A DNA stretch of 64,000 nt from Photobacterium halotolerans DSM 18316 (GTDB lineage: Bacteria; Pseudomonadota; Gammaproteobacteria; Enterobacterales; Vibrionaceae): contig NZ_KE384322.1 in the NCBI RefSeq assembly GCF_000425165.1, forward strand, positions 154,011-218,010, read 5' to 3'. Both the position numbers and the translations under genes were made by a program. A model generated the notes under the pieces. The model was not told where the DNA came from. It searched no databases and saw only the letters and a program-made list of their open reading frames with translations. The first letter of the stretch is position 1; each line of letters opens with the position of its first letter. Positions 20,673-29,837 of the stretch are shown here, in pieces.

Positions 20673-20737
20673 GCTCCGCCCTTCCCAATACTATTCGCTA
20701 ACTTCAAGCTGGGTTGAAAACAAATGTCTGTGATGGA

Positions 20738-20787
20738 GATATTGTGTTTCCCTTGCTAAATTTCAAGGGCAATCAAGGCACAATATC
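20738..20787. promoter_or_regulatory. Nested inverted repeat in the secA/dciA gap
   Basis: The outer arms GATATTGTG (20738-20746) and CACAATATC (20779-20787) are a perfect 9-bp pair. Inside them CCCTTG (20750-20755) pairs with CAAGGG (20764-20769). On the minus strand the inner CTTGAAA and the outer AATATC could also be -35/-10 elements of secA. It may be an operator or an RNA hairpin in the roughly 400-bp divergent gap. Confidence 0.6.
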
Positions 20788-20870
20788 ACGCTTTACGAAT
20801 TGGAACCATGCACCTCAACGCCAGAAAAAGCGCAGGCTGCTTCCTTAATTTGTTATGATAAAAAATATTC

Positions 20871-20911
20871 TCTGGTCCGCCTATCATTAAGGCGATAACT
20901 TAGAGACCAGA
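20871..20911. promoter_or_regulatory. Second nested inverted repeat upstream of dciA
   Basis: TCTGGTC (20871-20877) pairs with GACCAGA (20905-20911), and inside them GCCT (20879-20882) pairs with AGGC (20890-20893). It lies 71 bp upstream of the dciA start, in the AT-rich gap. No T-run follows. Function is unknown. Confidence 0.5.
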
Positions 20912-20981
20912 TAGTAAAACTTAGATCTCACTCCGTCCGGTGTGTTCTTACATTCATTAAATTCAATTTTACGGCGTCAAA

Positions 20982-21440
20982 ATGAGAGATCACCGCCCAC
21001 AAACAACGGCCAGCCTGCTGGATGACGAAACGGCATTGGGCAATATCCAGCAAAGAGCGATGGCACTGCACAAGCTCAATGTGCAGGTACAGCAGCATCT
21101 CAATTGTGCGCAACTCTGCCGTGTCAGCAACTACCGGCAAGGAGTGTTGGTGATTGAAGTCGCATCGGCAGCCTGGTCAATGCGGCTGAATTACGAACGG
21201 AACCAGCTGATGCAACGGCTTCGTGAACATATGCTGCCTCAGCTTCAGGATATCAGGGTCAGTGTCAATCCGGCCCTGGCGGCCACTAAAGTCAAAGCCA
21301 ACAGTACCTCTGTGCTGAAACGTAAGCCTATCTCACAGAAAGCCGCGCAGTCTTTGCTGGAAACCGCTCAGGATGCCCCAGCCAAAATTAAAGCCCGTCT
21401 GGAGCGACTGGCCGCTCTCGCCAAACACAACAACCAGTAA
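20982..21440 (+). CDS. dciA: DciA-type replicative helicase loader (DUF721)
   Basis: DciA is the ancestral bacterial loader that helps place the DnaB helicase on DNA at replication start, and it was displaced by phage-derived DnaC in E. coli. The 152-residue protein has the DUF721 domain at about residues 5-100, including the pattern VLVIEVASAAWSMRLNYERN. A basic, flexible Lys-rich C-terminal tail follows. Family assignment is by pattern recognition, and the position beside secA matches vibrios. It is divergent from secA and followed by a terminator. Confidence 0.82.
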   Translation: MRDHRPQTTASLLDDETALGNIQQRAMALHKLNVQVQQHLNCAQLCRVSNYRQGVLVIEVASAAWSMRLNYERNQLMQRLREHMLPQLQDIRVSVNPALAATKVKANSTSVLKRKPISQKAAQSLLETAQDAPAKIKARLERLAALAKHNNQ

Positions 21441-21460
21441 CCGGCACACAGGCGAAAAAA

Positions 21461-21484
21461 AACGCCAGACAGTGTCTGACGTTT
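21461..21484. terminator. Bidirectional terminator between dciA and lpxC
   Basis: The stem AACG(C)CAGAC / GTCTG(A)CGTT with an AGT loop is flanked by an A-run on one side and a T-run (GTTTTTCTTT) on the other. It can serve dciA on the plus strand and lpxC on the minus strand. Confidence 0.85.
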
Positions 21485-21502
21485 TTCTTTAACAGCTCAG
21501 CT

Positions 21503-22420
21503 TTACGCCAGTACCATGCCTGGCTGGGCAAAGGTTACCGGTACTTCGGCTTCGTCCTGGAATGTCGACCATTCAAAGGCTTCCTGATCCGCCAGCACTG
21601 CGCGCAGCAGCTTGTTGTTCAGGGCATGACCGGATTTATAAGCCACCATTTCACCAATAATGTTGTGGCCACACATATACAGGTCGCCGATAGCGTCCAG
21701 TACTTTGTGCGTCACCAGCTCATTGTCGAAACGCAGACCTTCATCGTTCAGAATGCGATAATCATCAAGCACAATCGCATTATCGAAGCTGCCACCCAGA
21801 CACAGGTTCTGAGATTGCAGATATTCAATATCACGCATAAAACCGAAAGTCCGGGCACGGCTGATATCTTTCACAAACGACTGGCTGGAGAAGTCCAGTA
21901 CCAGACGCTGCTGATCGGAATCAATCGCCGGATGATTAAATTCAATTGCGAAATCCAGACGGAAACCGTTATACGGCCGCAGCTCCGCCCATTTATCGCC
22001 ATCTTCAACGCGAACAGTTTTTTTCAAACGCAGAAAACGCTTAGGCGCATTCAGCGTTTCAATGCCGGCTGATTGCAACAGATAAATAAAGGGACTGGCG
22101 CTACCGTCCATAATAGGAATTTCCGGTGCGTCCACTTCCACAATAACGTTATCAATACCCATACCAGCAAGGGCAGCATTCAGGTGCTCGACAGTTGAGA
22201 TGCGTACGCCCTGATCATTCACCAGTGCGGTGCACAACATAGTATCTCGCACAGAATCTGCATTAGCCGGGAAATCCACCGGCGGATTTAGATCCGTACG
22301 ACGATAGATTACACCAGTATTTGCGGCAGCAGGCCGCAGAATAAGCGTCACTTTACGTCCGGAATGCAAACCCACTCCAATCGTTTTAACGATGCTTTTT
22401 AGTGTACGTTGTCTGATCAT
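21503..22420 (-). CDS. lpxC: UDP-3-O-acyl-N-acetylglucosamine deacetylase LpxC
   Basis: LpxC carries out the committed step of lipid A synthesis, removing the N-acetyl group of UDP-3-O-acyl-GlcNAc. The 305-residue protein contains the zinc site elements [12 protein letters not shown] (about residue 79) and [10 protein letters not shown] (about residues 237-247), plus the catalytic CGHNI histidine. It is the last gene of the dcw block, 132 bp after ftsZ, with its own candidate promoter. In E. coli FtsH proteolysis controls LpxC through the C-terminal tail. Here the tail ends QPGMVLA, similar in its nonpolar end. Confidence 0.98.
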   Translation of the reverse strand: MIRQRTLKSIVKTIGVGLHSGRKVTLILRPAAANTGVIYRRTDLNPPVDFPANADSVRDTMLCTALVNDQGVRISTVEHLNAALAGMGIDNVIVEVDAPEIPIMDGSASPFIYLLQSAGIETLNAPKRFLRLKKTVRVEDGDKWAELRPYNGFRLDFAIEFNHPAIDSDQQRLVLDFSSQSFVKDISRARTFGFMRDIEYLQSQNLCLGGSFDNAIVLDDYRILNDEGLRFDNELVTHKVLDAIGDLYMCGHNIIGEMVAYKSGHALNNKLLRAVLADQEAFEWSTFQDEAEVPVTFAQPGMVLA

Positions 22421-22495
22421 CTGCTTACTCGTCTCAACTGACTGATGACTATTTATCGGCCACCAATCTGCAAACTTGAGGGCGGCCAGGCGCTC

Positions 22496-22524
22496 ATATT
22501 ACCACCAAATGTGACCTAACCCAA
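22496..22524 (-). promoter_or_regulatory. Candidate lpxC promoter
   Basis: TTGGGT (22519-22524), a 17-nt spacer and TAATAT (22496-22501) on the minus strand lie in the ftsZ-lpxC gap. The start codon of lpxC is about 75 bp downstream. It would let lpxC be expressed apart from the upstream division genes. Confidence 0.55.
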
Positions 22525-22530
22525 ATTTTT

Positions 22531-22560
22531 TAAACTTAGTCTGGCTGTAAACTTAGTCTG
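22531..22560. repeat. 13-bp direct repeat over the ftsZ stop codon
   Basis: TAAACTTAGTCTG occurs at 22531-22543 and again at 22548-22560, a period of 17 bp. The second copy includes the last codons and stop of ftsZ. It looks like a small tandem duplication just past the gene. Confidence 0.8.
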
Positions 22561-23737
22561 CCTGCTTGCGCAAAAATGCTGGGATATCCAGATAATCATG
22601 ATCAGCTTGCTGCTTAGGCTTGGCGGCCGTAGCGGCAGATCCTGACTGAACACTTTTCTCAGCGACAGCGGGTTGTGCCGGCGTTTTAGCTGCGATTGGC
22701 TCTTCCTTCTCCTGAATCACAGGCTTTTCCTGTGCTGCAGGTTTGGCCGAGCTGGTAACCAGAGTAATATCCGGACGAGACTCTTTACCAATACCGGTTG
22801 CCACCACGGTTACACGCAGCTCATCGGTCATATCCGGATCCAGAGACGTACCGATCACCACAGTTGCGTTATCAGAAGCAAAAGCTTTCACTGTATTACC
22901 GACAGTTTCAAACTCGTCCAGACGCATATCCAGACCAGCGGTAATGTTCACCAGAACACCACGAGCACCCGCCAGGTCGATGTCTTCCAGCAACGGGCTG
23001 GAAATCGCCATTTCTGCTGCTTCTTCCGCACGGTCTTCACCCGTCGCCACACCGCTGCCCATCATGGCATGACCCATTTCGGACATCACAGTACGTACGT
23101 CTGCAAAGTCGACGTTGATCATACCCGGACGGGTAATCAGCTCAGCAATACCCTGAACGGCATTTTTCAGCACGTCGTTCGCTTTTGCAAAAGCGTCTAA
23201 CAGCGTGATGCCACGCCCCAGCACTTTCAGCAGCTTCTCGTTTGGAATCGTAATCAACGAATCAACGTGTTTGGACAGTTCTTCAATACCCTGTTCCGCA
23301 AACGCCAACCGTTTTTTACCTTCGAAGCTGAATGGCTTAGTGACAACAGCAACCGTTAGAATGCCCAGTTCTTTCGCTACTTCAGCAATGATAGGTGCCG
23401 CACCAGTACCTGTGCCGCCCCCCATGCCTGCAGCGATGAAGACCATATCAGAACCTTCTAATGCTTCCCTGATCGCTTCACGATCTTCCAGGGCTGAATC
23501 ACGACCAACCTGAGGGTTAGCGCCTGCGCCCAAACCTTTAGTGATATCACCACCAATCTGGATCACTGTGCCGACGTTACTCTTGCGCAAAGCCTGCGCA
23601 TCAGTGTTGACACTGATAAAGTGTACGCCTTCGATCGATTCACGAACCATGTGATCGACAGCGTTACCACCACCACCGCCAACGCCAATGACCTTAATTA
23701 CCGCTTCATCAGACAATTCCATCATCGGTTCAAACAT
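22553..23737 (-). CDS. ftsZ: Cell division GTPase FtsZ
   Basis: FtsZ is the tubulin-like GTPase that polymerises into the Z ring. The 394-residue protein has the nucleotide-binding GGGTGTG at residues 106-112 and the T7 catalytic loop with NVDFADV. A variable linker rich in Ala, Glu and Lys follows (about residues 318-380), then the conserved C-terminal tail [14 protein letters not shown], the docking site for FtsA, ZipA and ZapD. It follows ftsA by 33 bp, in the standard ftsQ-ftsA-ftsZ order. Confidence 0.99.
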   Translation of the reverse strand: MFEPMMELSDEAVIKVIGVGGGGGNAVDHMVRESIEGVHFISVNTDAQALRKSNVGTVIQIGGDITKGLGAGANPQVGRDSALEDREAIREALEGSDMVFIAAGMGGGTGTGAAPIIAEVAKELGILTVAVVTKPFSFEGKKRLAFAEQGIEELSKHVDSLITIPNEKLLKVLGRGITLLDAFAKANDVLKNAVQGIAELITRPGMINVDFADVRTVMSEMGHAMMGSGVATGEDRAEEAAEMAISSPLLEDIDLAGARGVLVNITAGLDMRLDEFETVGNTVKAFASDNATVVIGTSLDPDMTDELRVTVVATGIGKESRPDITLVTSSAKPAAQEKPVIQEKEEPIAAKTPAQPAVAEKSVQSGSAATAAKPKQQADHDYLDIPAFLRKQAD

Positions 23738-23770
23738 GTGTTCTCTCCGTTCTTCCTGTTCGCATCAGGT

Positions 23771-25027
23771 TTAAAATTCTTTTCTTAGCCAACCACTAAT
23801 TTTAGTGAACAGACCTGCAACGGACCGTTTTGGTTCAAGTTCACCATCTTCAAATGTCTGACTGTCCTTTCCGTAATGCAGTAAGCCTACTGCTGTCGCG
23901 TAATGCGGGGCCTGGACATAGTCCGTTAGACCACTCAATGCCAGCGGTCGGCCCAAACGTACCTGGTTACGGAATACCCGCTCGGCACATTCGACCAGCC
24001 CTTCCATCTGTGAGGCTCCACCGGTTAACACTATCCCAGCGGCCAGCTGGTGTTTAACGCCCGTATTACGCAATTGTTCTTGTATTTCCACCAACTTTTG
24101 ATTAACCAGACCCAGCAACTCGCTGTATCTCGGTTCAATGACTTCGGCCAATGTCTGGCTTTGCAGGCTGCGCGATGGCCGACCTCCCACACTCGGTACG
24201 TCGACTTTGGCATCTTTACTGACCAGCTCGCTCAGTGCACAACCGTACTTCACTTTGATCTCCTCAGCATCACCTGGTGGTGTGCCGAAGGCATAAGCGA
24301 TATCGCTGGTGACCACATTGCCGGCATAAGGGATCACTTCCGCATGCCGCAATGCACCACCTGTCCAGACCGCCATGTCCATGGTGCCGCCACCTATGTC
24401 TATCACGCACACACCCAGTTCACGCTCATCGGCCGTCAGTACAGCATAACTGGCAGCCAGCCCGGAGAAGATCAGTTGATCCACTTTCAGGCCGCAACGC
24501 TCTACGGCTTTCACTATGTTACGTGCCATATCATTGTGGCAAGTGATCATATGAACGCTGGCCTCCATCCGGACACCAGACAAACCCACAGGGTTCTTGA
24601 TACCTTCCTGGTAGTCAATGGCGAACTCTTGCGGTATCACATGCAGAGTGCGGTGCTCATCGCTGATTTTCACCGATTTGGCCGTATGAATGACGTTATC
24701 CACGTCATCCTGAGTCACTTCTTTATCAGAAATCGGCACCATGCCTTTTTCGGTCTGGCAACGAATATGTTTACCAGACAGCGACAGATAAACAGAGGCA
24801 ATTTGGCAGTCGGCCATTAATTCTGCCTGGTCAACCGCCCTTTGCACAGATTTGACGACAGATTCCAGATCATTGACGCCGCCTTTGTCCATGCCTTTAG
24901 ACGGGCTGCTGCCCACACCAATGACATTCACCTGGCCGTCCGGTAATGCTTCGCCGACCAAAGCGCATACTTTGGAAGTACCGATATCAAGGCCAACGAT
25001 GAGTTTTTTATCTGTAGCCTTCGTCAT
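23771..25027 (-). CDS. ftsA: Cell division protein FtsA (actin-like membrane anchor)
   Basis: FtsA is the actin-fold ATPase that tethers FtsZ to the membrane and recruits later division proteins. Visible are the phosphate-1 motif VGLDIGTSKV near the N terminus, a phosphate-2 motif VIDIGGGTMDMA, and the C-terminal amphipathic membrane-targeting helix (FTKISGWLRKEF). The open frame runs 9 codons further up to 25054, but ATG 25027 gives the family start MTKATDKKLIVG and has an AGGAAAAGAG site. It sits 27 bp after ftsQ. Confidence 0.98.
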   Translation of the reverse strand: MTKATDKKLIVGLDIGTSKVCALVGEALPDGQVNVIGVGSSPSKGMDKGGVNDLESVVKSVQRAVDQAELMADCQIASVYLSLSGKHIRCQTEKGMVPISDKEVTQDDVDNVIHTAKSVKISDEHRTLHVIPQEFAIDYQEGIKNPVGLSGVRMEASVHMITCHNDMARNIVKAVERCGLKVDQLIFSGLAASYAVLTADERELGVCVIDIGGGTMDMAVWTGGALRHAEVIPYAGNVVTSDIAYAFGTPPGDAEEIKVKYGCALSELVSKDAKVDVPSVGGRPSRSLQSQTLAEVIEPRYSELLGLVNQKLVEIQEQLRNTGVKHQLAAGIVLTGGASQMEGLVECAERVFRNQVRLGRPLALSGLTDYVQAPHYATAVGLLHYGKDSQTFEDGELEPKRSVAGLFTKISGWLRKEF

Positions 25028-25054
25028 TAGCGCACGCTCTTTTCCTGAAACCAC

Positions 25055-25807
25055 TTATTCATTATTCTGTTGCCATCCGACAGCAACACCTGTGTCGTAG
25101 CGGAGGTCAACATAATCAACAGCTTTACCCTGCTGTTCCAGCTCCGGGTATAACCATAAAAACCGTTTGATACGCTCAATTCTGGCTTCCCGACCCAGCT
25201 CCAGCCGGATTCCATTACTGAGCCAGATTCGCCATGACCGCCGCTCATTCAACGACAGCCTAACAATTTCTAAACCGCCGCGCTGCAACTCGGGTTGCAT
25301 TTCACGCCACGTTCTGAGCATTTCTTCACTGCTGCCATCCGGCCCTTCCAGCGTTACCATCGGCTCGCCCGACACATCGGAAGACGGAGCCTGAAACACC
25401 TGCCCCTGCAGGTTAACCAGATACTTGTCATTCCAGATAGCAGCCGGCTGATGTTCTACCAGATACACTTTTACGGTATCCGGCCATTGTTTTCGCACCG
25501 ATGCCTGGGCAACCCAGGGCAAAGACTCCAGGGCATGCTGAAGTTCATCCACATCCTGCAGCATAAAACTGCCCAGTGAGCCCATTTCAAGAATGCCCTG
25601 CCTGACCTGATCTGTGGTCAGATGATGCAGCTCACCCTGAATAATCAATTGGGATAACGGCAATCGGTTTGCATCTGTCATCCAGTGCACTACCGCAACA
25701 AACAACCAGGCCATGGCGGTGATGACCAGCACCAGAAAGCTCAATCCCCGCCACTGGGACAAAGTACCGCCAATCAAGTTACTCTGTTTCAAGGCTGTTT
25801 CTGTCAT
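25055..25807 (-). CDS. ftsQ: Cell division protein FtsQ
   Basis: FtsQ is a bitopic inner-membrane protein that bridges the early and late divisome through FtsB/FtsL. The 250-residue chain has a short cytoplasmic N terminus, one membrane segment (about residues 22-42), a periplasmic POTRA domain (from about residue 48, LSQLIIQGELHHLTTDQVR) and a beta domain. It is the first gene after a 299-bp gap with a strong promoter, where many relatives have ddlB. Confidence 0.97.
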   Translation of the reverse strand: MTETALKQSNLIGGTLSQWRGLSFLVLVITAMAWLFVAVVHWMTDANRLPLSQLIIQGELHHLTTDQVRQGILEMGSLGSFMLQDVDELQHALESLPWVAQASVRKQWPDTVKVYLVEHQPAAIWNDKYLVNLQGQVFQAPSSDVSGEPMVTLEGPDGSSEEMLRTWREMQPELQRGGLEIVRLSLNERRSWRIWLSNGIRLELGREARIERIKRFLWLYPELEQQGKAVDYVDLRYDTGVAVGWQQNNE

Positions 25808-26106
25808 GGTTTAACACTTTATTTCCTGAATCATGTCAGTCTGCCGTTATTTTATGGACCAGACAAGCCAAGTGATCACTTACCAGCCACAAAATTTCAC
25901 CAGAATCAGGATATGACAACAAAGCTGGCCGATTATACCGACCAACTCGGTGCTCTCCAACCATTGTTCGCAATTTCCTGTGCTTAGACACCAAAGTGCA
26001 TGCCAAAGCAGAATTATTCCGGCTTTCTCTTCAAGTTTAGTGAAGAAGTGCAAGAAAGTGACACAAAATAATCCAGATTTTAGCCTTTACCCGTTATGCC
26101 AGCACA
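25808..26106 (-). other. murC-ftsQ gap: ddlB absent, leader with promoter
   Basis: No coding frame of note is present. In E. coli this slot holds ddlB (D-Ala-D-Ala ligase). Here it carries a strong sigma-70-like promoter (25932-25960) and a roughly 118-nt leader before ftsQ. No hairpin terminator for the murC side is evident. Confidence 0.7.
25932..25960 (-). promoter_or_regulatory. Strong candidate promoter for ftsQAZ
   Basis: On the minus strand, TTGGAG (25955-25960), a 17-nt spacer and a consensus TATAAT (25932-25937) precede ftsQ by about 120 bp. This would supply ftsQ, ftsA and ftsZ independently of the long upstream dcw transcript. Confidence 0.75.
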
Positions 26107-27564
26107 CTATTTCTTCATTTCATTCACGTTGAGTGCCATCGCGGCCAGCTGACGGGCAATTTTACCAACGTCACCAGCGCCTTGCGTCAGAACAAGGTCA
26201 TTCTCTTGAATAACATTGGCCAAAGCACCCGGTAATGCCGCTGTGTTGGGCACAAAAATCGGATCGAGTTTACCCCGTCCGCGGATGGTACGGCACAGTG
26301 AACGGCCGTCAGCCCCGGGGATCGCGACTTCACCTGCGCTGTATACATCCAGCATCAGCAGGACATCCACCTGTTCCAGCACATTGGCAAAATCATCGTA
26401 CAAATCGCGGGTACGGGTATAACGGTGGGGCTGAAATACCATCACCAGACGTTTACCCGGCCAGCCTGCACGAGCGGCTTTAATGGTAACATCCACTTCA
26501 CTCGGGTGATGACCATAGTCATCGACCAGCATCACATTACCGTTGCCGCTGTCAAATTCACCCAGGTGATCAAAACGGCGGCCGGTTCCTTCAAATTCAA
26601 CCAGTGCGCGCAGAATAGCTTCGTCCTCAACGCCTTCTTCCGTCGCCACAGCAACGGCCGCGGCGGCATTAAGGGCATTATGCTGACCCGGAATATTGAG
26701 GGTGACCGTCAGTTCAGGCTTCCCTTTGCGCAGGATCGAGAAGTGCCCTTGCTGGCCCTGCTGACGATAATTCACCAGCCGGACATCGGCATCCTCGGCA
26801 AACCCGTAGGTAATGACCTGACGCCCCACACGCGGCAGCAACTCCCGTACCACAGGATCATCAATACACATCACGGCCAGCCCGTAAAACGGCAGGTTAT
26901 GCAGGAAATCAATAAAGGTCTGCTTCAGGTTTTCAAAGTTACCGCCATAAGTTTCCATATGGTCAGCTTCGATGTTAGTCACCACACACACCATAGGCTG
27001 CAGGTGAATAAAAGAGGCATCACTCTCATCGGCTTCGGCAATCAGATAGCGGCTGGAGCCCAGACGGGCATTGGTACCGGCGCTCTTGACCAGGCCGCCA
27101 TTGACAAAGGTCGGATCCAGTCCGGCTTCAGAGTAGATCTGCGTAGTCAGTGCTGTCGTGGTTGTTTTGCCGTGGGTGCCGGCAATCGCAATGCCATGGC
27201 GATAGCGCATCAGCTCGGCCAGCATTTCCGCACGGCGGACCACGGGAATACGCAGCTCACGGGCTGCTTTCAGCTCAGGGTTTTCCGCCGATATCGCGGT
27301 CGAGGCCACCACCACGCTGGCCCCTTCGACATTGGTGCTTGCGTGACCAAAAAACAGTTCCGCACCACGCTCGCCAAGGCGCTCAGTCACTGAGTTCGGG
27401 GTAATGTCCGAGCCACTGATACGGTAGCCTTCATTCAGTAATACTTCGGCGATGCCACTCATCCCGGCCCCGCCGATACCAACAAAGTGAATACGCTCAA
27501 CGCGGCGCATCTCTGGCACCATGGTTCTGATTTTGGCTATTTGCTGGTTATCCAGTTTACTCAT
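26107..27564 (-). CDS. murC: UDP-N-acetylmuramate--L-alanine ligase
   Basis: MurC adds L-alanine to UDP-MurNAc, starting the peptidoglycan stem peptide. The protein (485 residues from ATG 27564) has an N-terminal Rossmann region with [17 protein letters not shown], the Mur-ligase ATP loop GTHGKTTTT near residue 125, and the C-terminal domain with [14 protein letters not shown] one codon upstream is a possible alternative start. It lies directly after murG and before the ftsQ promoter region. Confidence 0.98.
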   Translation of the reverse strand: MSKLDNQQIAKIRTMVPEMRRVERIHFVGIGGAGMSGIAEVLLNEGYRISGSDITPNSVTERLGERGAELFFGHASTNVEGASVVVASTAISAENPELKAARELRIPVVRRAEMLAELMRYRHGIAIAGTHGKTTTTALTTQIYSEAGLDPTFVNGGLVKSAGTNARLGSSRYLIAEADESDASFIHLQPMVCVVTNIEADHMETYGGNFENLKQTFIDFLHNLPFYGLAVMCIDDPVVRELLPRVGRQVITYGFAEDADVRLVNYRQQGQQGHFSILRKGKPELTVTLNIPGQHNALNAAAAVAVATEEGVEDEAILRALVEFEGTGRRFDHLGEFDSGNGNVMLVDDYGHHPSEVDVTIKAARAGWPGKRLVMVFQPHRYTRTRDLYDDFANVLEQVDVLLMLDVYSAGEVAIPGADGRSLCRTIRGRGKLDPIFVPNTAALPGALANVIQENDLVLTQGAGDVGKIARQLAAMALNVNEMKK

Positions 27565-27580
27565 CACTCTGTTCTCTTCT

Positions 27581-28642
27581 TTACTTGGCCTGCGCCTTAA
27601 TCACATCAGCCACTCGGGCATCCGCATCAAGGATCGCAGCCTGTCTCGCCGCCTCGGCCATGGTCAGCAAAGCCGGGCGATCTAAGGTTGTAATTAGCTG
27701 TGCCAGACGATCGGCTGTCAGATCCGGCTGCTCTATCATGTATGCGGCGCCGCATTCCACCAGATGATCCGCATTCAGGGCCTGCTGGCGGTCTTTATGC
27801 ATGAAAGGCACGAATATCGCGCCGACACCAGCTGCCGACAGCTCAGAGACGGTCAGCGCCCCGGAGCGGCACACCACCAGATCAGCCCAGTCATAAGCTG
27901 CCGCAACATCATCAATAAATTCCGTGACTTTATAGCTCTGCACGCCACACTGGCTGTATGTCTGCTCAGTGCTGGCCTGATTTCCCTTACCAGCCTGATG
28001 CCAGATGTCGACATCCCCGCCCAGCTGCGCGGCGGCAGCCGGTACTGTCTGGTTCAGTATCCGTGCCCCCTGACTGCCACCCATCACCAGGATCCGCACC
28101 GGCCCCTCTCGCTCAGCCAGTCGTTGCGCTGGCGCTGCCAGCTCAGTCACATCGCGGCGGACCGGATTGCCCACCACAGCTTTGCCCGGAAATGCGCCGG
28201 GGAAAGCCTGTAACACGCTGGCCGCAATACGCGATAGCCAGCGGTTTGTCAGGCCCGCGACCGCGTTCTGCTCGTGAAGGATCACAGGAATACCGCTGAT
28301 CCAGGCAGCCACGCCACCCGGACCGCTGACATAACCGCCCATGCCGAGCACCGCATCCGGTTGCCAGGCCCGGATATAGCGGCGGGCCTGCAATATCGCG
28401 CCCACAATCTGAAAAGGCGCCGCCAGCAGTTTTTTGATCCCCTGGCCGCGTAATCCTTTCACTTTAATAAAATCGATGTCGATCCCATGTCTGGGCACCA
28501 GATCAGCTTCCATACGATCTGCCGTACCCAGCCAGCGAATTTCCCAGCCTTGCTGCTGCAGCTGACGGGCCACGGCTAACGCAGGAAATACATGGCCGCC
28601 CGTGCCGCCGGCCATCACCAGCAAACGCTTATTTTTCTTCAT
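27581..28642 (-). CDS. murG: MurG glycosyltransferase (lipid I to lipid II)
   Basis: MurG transfers GlcNAc from UDP-GlcNAc to lipid I on the inner face of the membrane, making lipid II. The N-terminal glycine-rich motif [16 protein letters not shown] and the second G-loop [12 protein letters not shown] mark the GT-B fold. The donor-binding region is [19 protein letters not shown] chose ATG 28642 ([13 protein letters not shown]) because it fits the family. In-frame ATGs at 28648 and 28654 and upstream frame to 28699 are alternatives. All overlap the end of ftsW, so translation is coupled. Confidence 0.97.
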   Translation of the reverse strand: MKKNKRLLVMAGGTGGHVFPALAVARQLQQQGWEIRWLGTADRMEADLVPRHGIDIDFIKVKGLRGQGIKKLLAAPFQIVGAILQARRYIRAWQPDAVLGMGGYVSGPGGVAAWISGIPVILHEQNAVAGLTNRWLSRIAASVLQAFPGAFPGKAVVGNPVRRDVTELAAPAQRLAEREGPVRILVMGGSQGARILNQTVPAAAAQLGGDVDIWHQAGKGNQASTEQTYSQCGVQSYKVTEFIDDVAAAYDWADLVVCRSGALTVSELSAAGVGAIFVPFMHKDRQQALNADHLVECGAAYMIEQPDLTADRLAQLITTLDRPALLTMAEAARQAAILDADARVADVIKAQAK

Positions 28643-29837
28643 TGTCATTTTCATCACTTGATTGCGCGGATCCGAAACGGGCCTGATGCCGTTGCTCATG
28701 ATCGATGCGCAGCAAAATGGCCACGGCCGTCGACATAATGAACAAGCTCGAGCCGCCGTAACTGATCAAAGGCAGAGTTAACCCTTTGGTCGGTACTATA
28801 CCGGCCGCCGCACCGACATTGACCAAGGTCTGGAAAGCAAACCAGAACCCGATGCCGAATGCCAGAAAACCGCCGAACAGCTGGCCGGACTCCAGGCTTT
28901 TCTTGCCGATGAACAGCGCCTTGAACACCAAAGCAAAGATCAGCAAAAGCACCAGAGTCACCCCCAGCAGTCCCAGCTCTTCGGCCAACACAGCGAACAC
29001 GAAATCGGTATGGGCTTCGGGTAAATACTCCAGCTTCTGGATGGAATTGCCCAGGCCTTGCCCCATCCAGTCACCCCGACCGAATGCCATCAAAGATTGT
29101 GTCAGCTGGTAACCACTGCCAAAGGGATCCTCCCAGGGATCCATAAAGGCGGTGATCCGGCGCATGCGGTAAGGCTCGAACACAATCAGCATTACTATGC
29201 CCAGTAATGCCATCGAGAGCATGGCCAGGAACTGCCACAACTTGGCCCCGGCTATAAACAGCATGCCGACCGTAGTGACAAACATCACCACAAAAGAGCC
29301 CAGATCCGGCTGTTGCAGTAGTAAAATAGCCATCAGCGCCAGCACGGCCAGCGGCTTGATAAAACCGTAAAAACTTTGTCTGACCTGGTGATACTGGCGC
29401 ACCAGATACCCGGACAGAAACACAAAGAGCGAAAGTTTAGCCACTTCCGCCGGCTGCAGGTTAAAGATCCCCAGCGGGATCCAACGCACCGCCCCGTTAA
29501 CCGAACGACCGACAACCAGCACGATCACCAGCAAGGCCAGCGATACCAGCAGCATAGGCACACTCAGCTGACGCCAGCGCTCCAGCGGTACCTGGACCAT
29601 GAAAGCGGCAATAATCAGGGCACAGAACAGAAAAAAGGCATGGCGCAGCGCAAAATAAAACGGCATGTCTGTCAGGCGTGTGGCCACGGGCACAGAGGCC
29701 GAGCTGACCACAACCAGCCCGGTCACCATCAGGGACAGACTGATCCACACCAGTTGCCTGTCATACTGGCAAGGCGGGGCCGGCCGGCTAAACCACTGGC
29801 TGATTTCAAACAGGGTATCTTTCACCCCTTTCAGCAT
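28629..29837 (-). CDS. ftsW: Septal peptidoglycan polymerase FtsW
   Basis: FtsW is the SEDS-family glycosyltransferase that polymerises lipid II at the septum, working with FtsI (PBP3). The 402-residue protein has about ten membrane segments. Signature regions include [20 protein letters not shown] in the large periplasmic loop and [13 protein letters not shown] near the C terminus. It overlaps murD by 7 bp at its start and murG at its end, consistent with one transcript. Confidence 0.98.
   Translation of the reverse strand: MLKGVKDTLFEISQWFSRPAPPCQYDRQLVWISLSLMVTGLVVVSSASVPVATRLTDMPFYFALRHAFFLFCALIIAAFMVQVPLERWRQLSVPMLLVSLALLVIVLVVGRSVNGAVRWIPLGIFNLQPAEVAKLSLFVFLSGYLVRQYHQVRQSFYGFIKPLAVLALMAILLLQQPDLGSFVVMFVTTVGMLFIAGAKLWQFLAMLSMALLGIVMLIVFEPYRMRRITAFMDPWEDPFGSGYQLTQSLMAFGRGDWMGQGLGNSIQKLEYLPEAHTDFVFAVLAEELGLLGVTLVLLLIFALVFKALFIGKKSLESGQLFGGFLAFGIGFWFAFQTLVNVGAAAGIVPTKGLTLPLISYGGSSLFIMSTAVAILLRIDHEQRHQARFGSAQSSDENDNEEK

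Noticed and set aside
24050-24820. 256-codon plus-strand frame opposite ftsA
   Set aside because: It is an antisense shadow of a clear ftsA gene with no start signal or recognisable domain.
26425-27393. 322-codon plus-strand frame opposite murC
   Set aside because: It is antisense to murC. Its length reflects the codon bias of murC, and nothing in it resembles a known protein.
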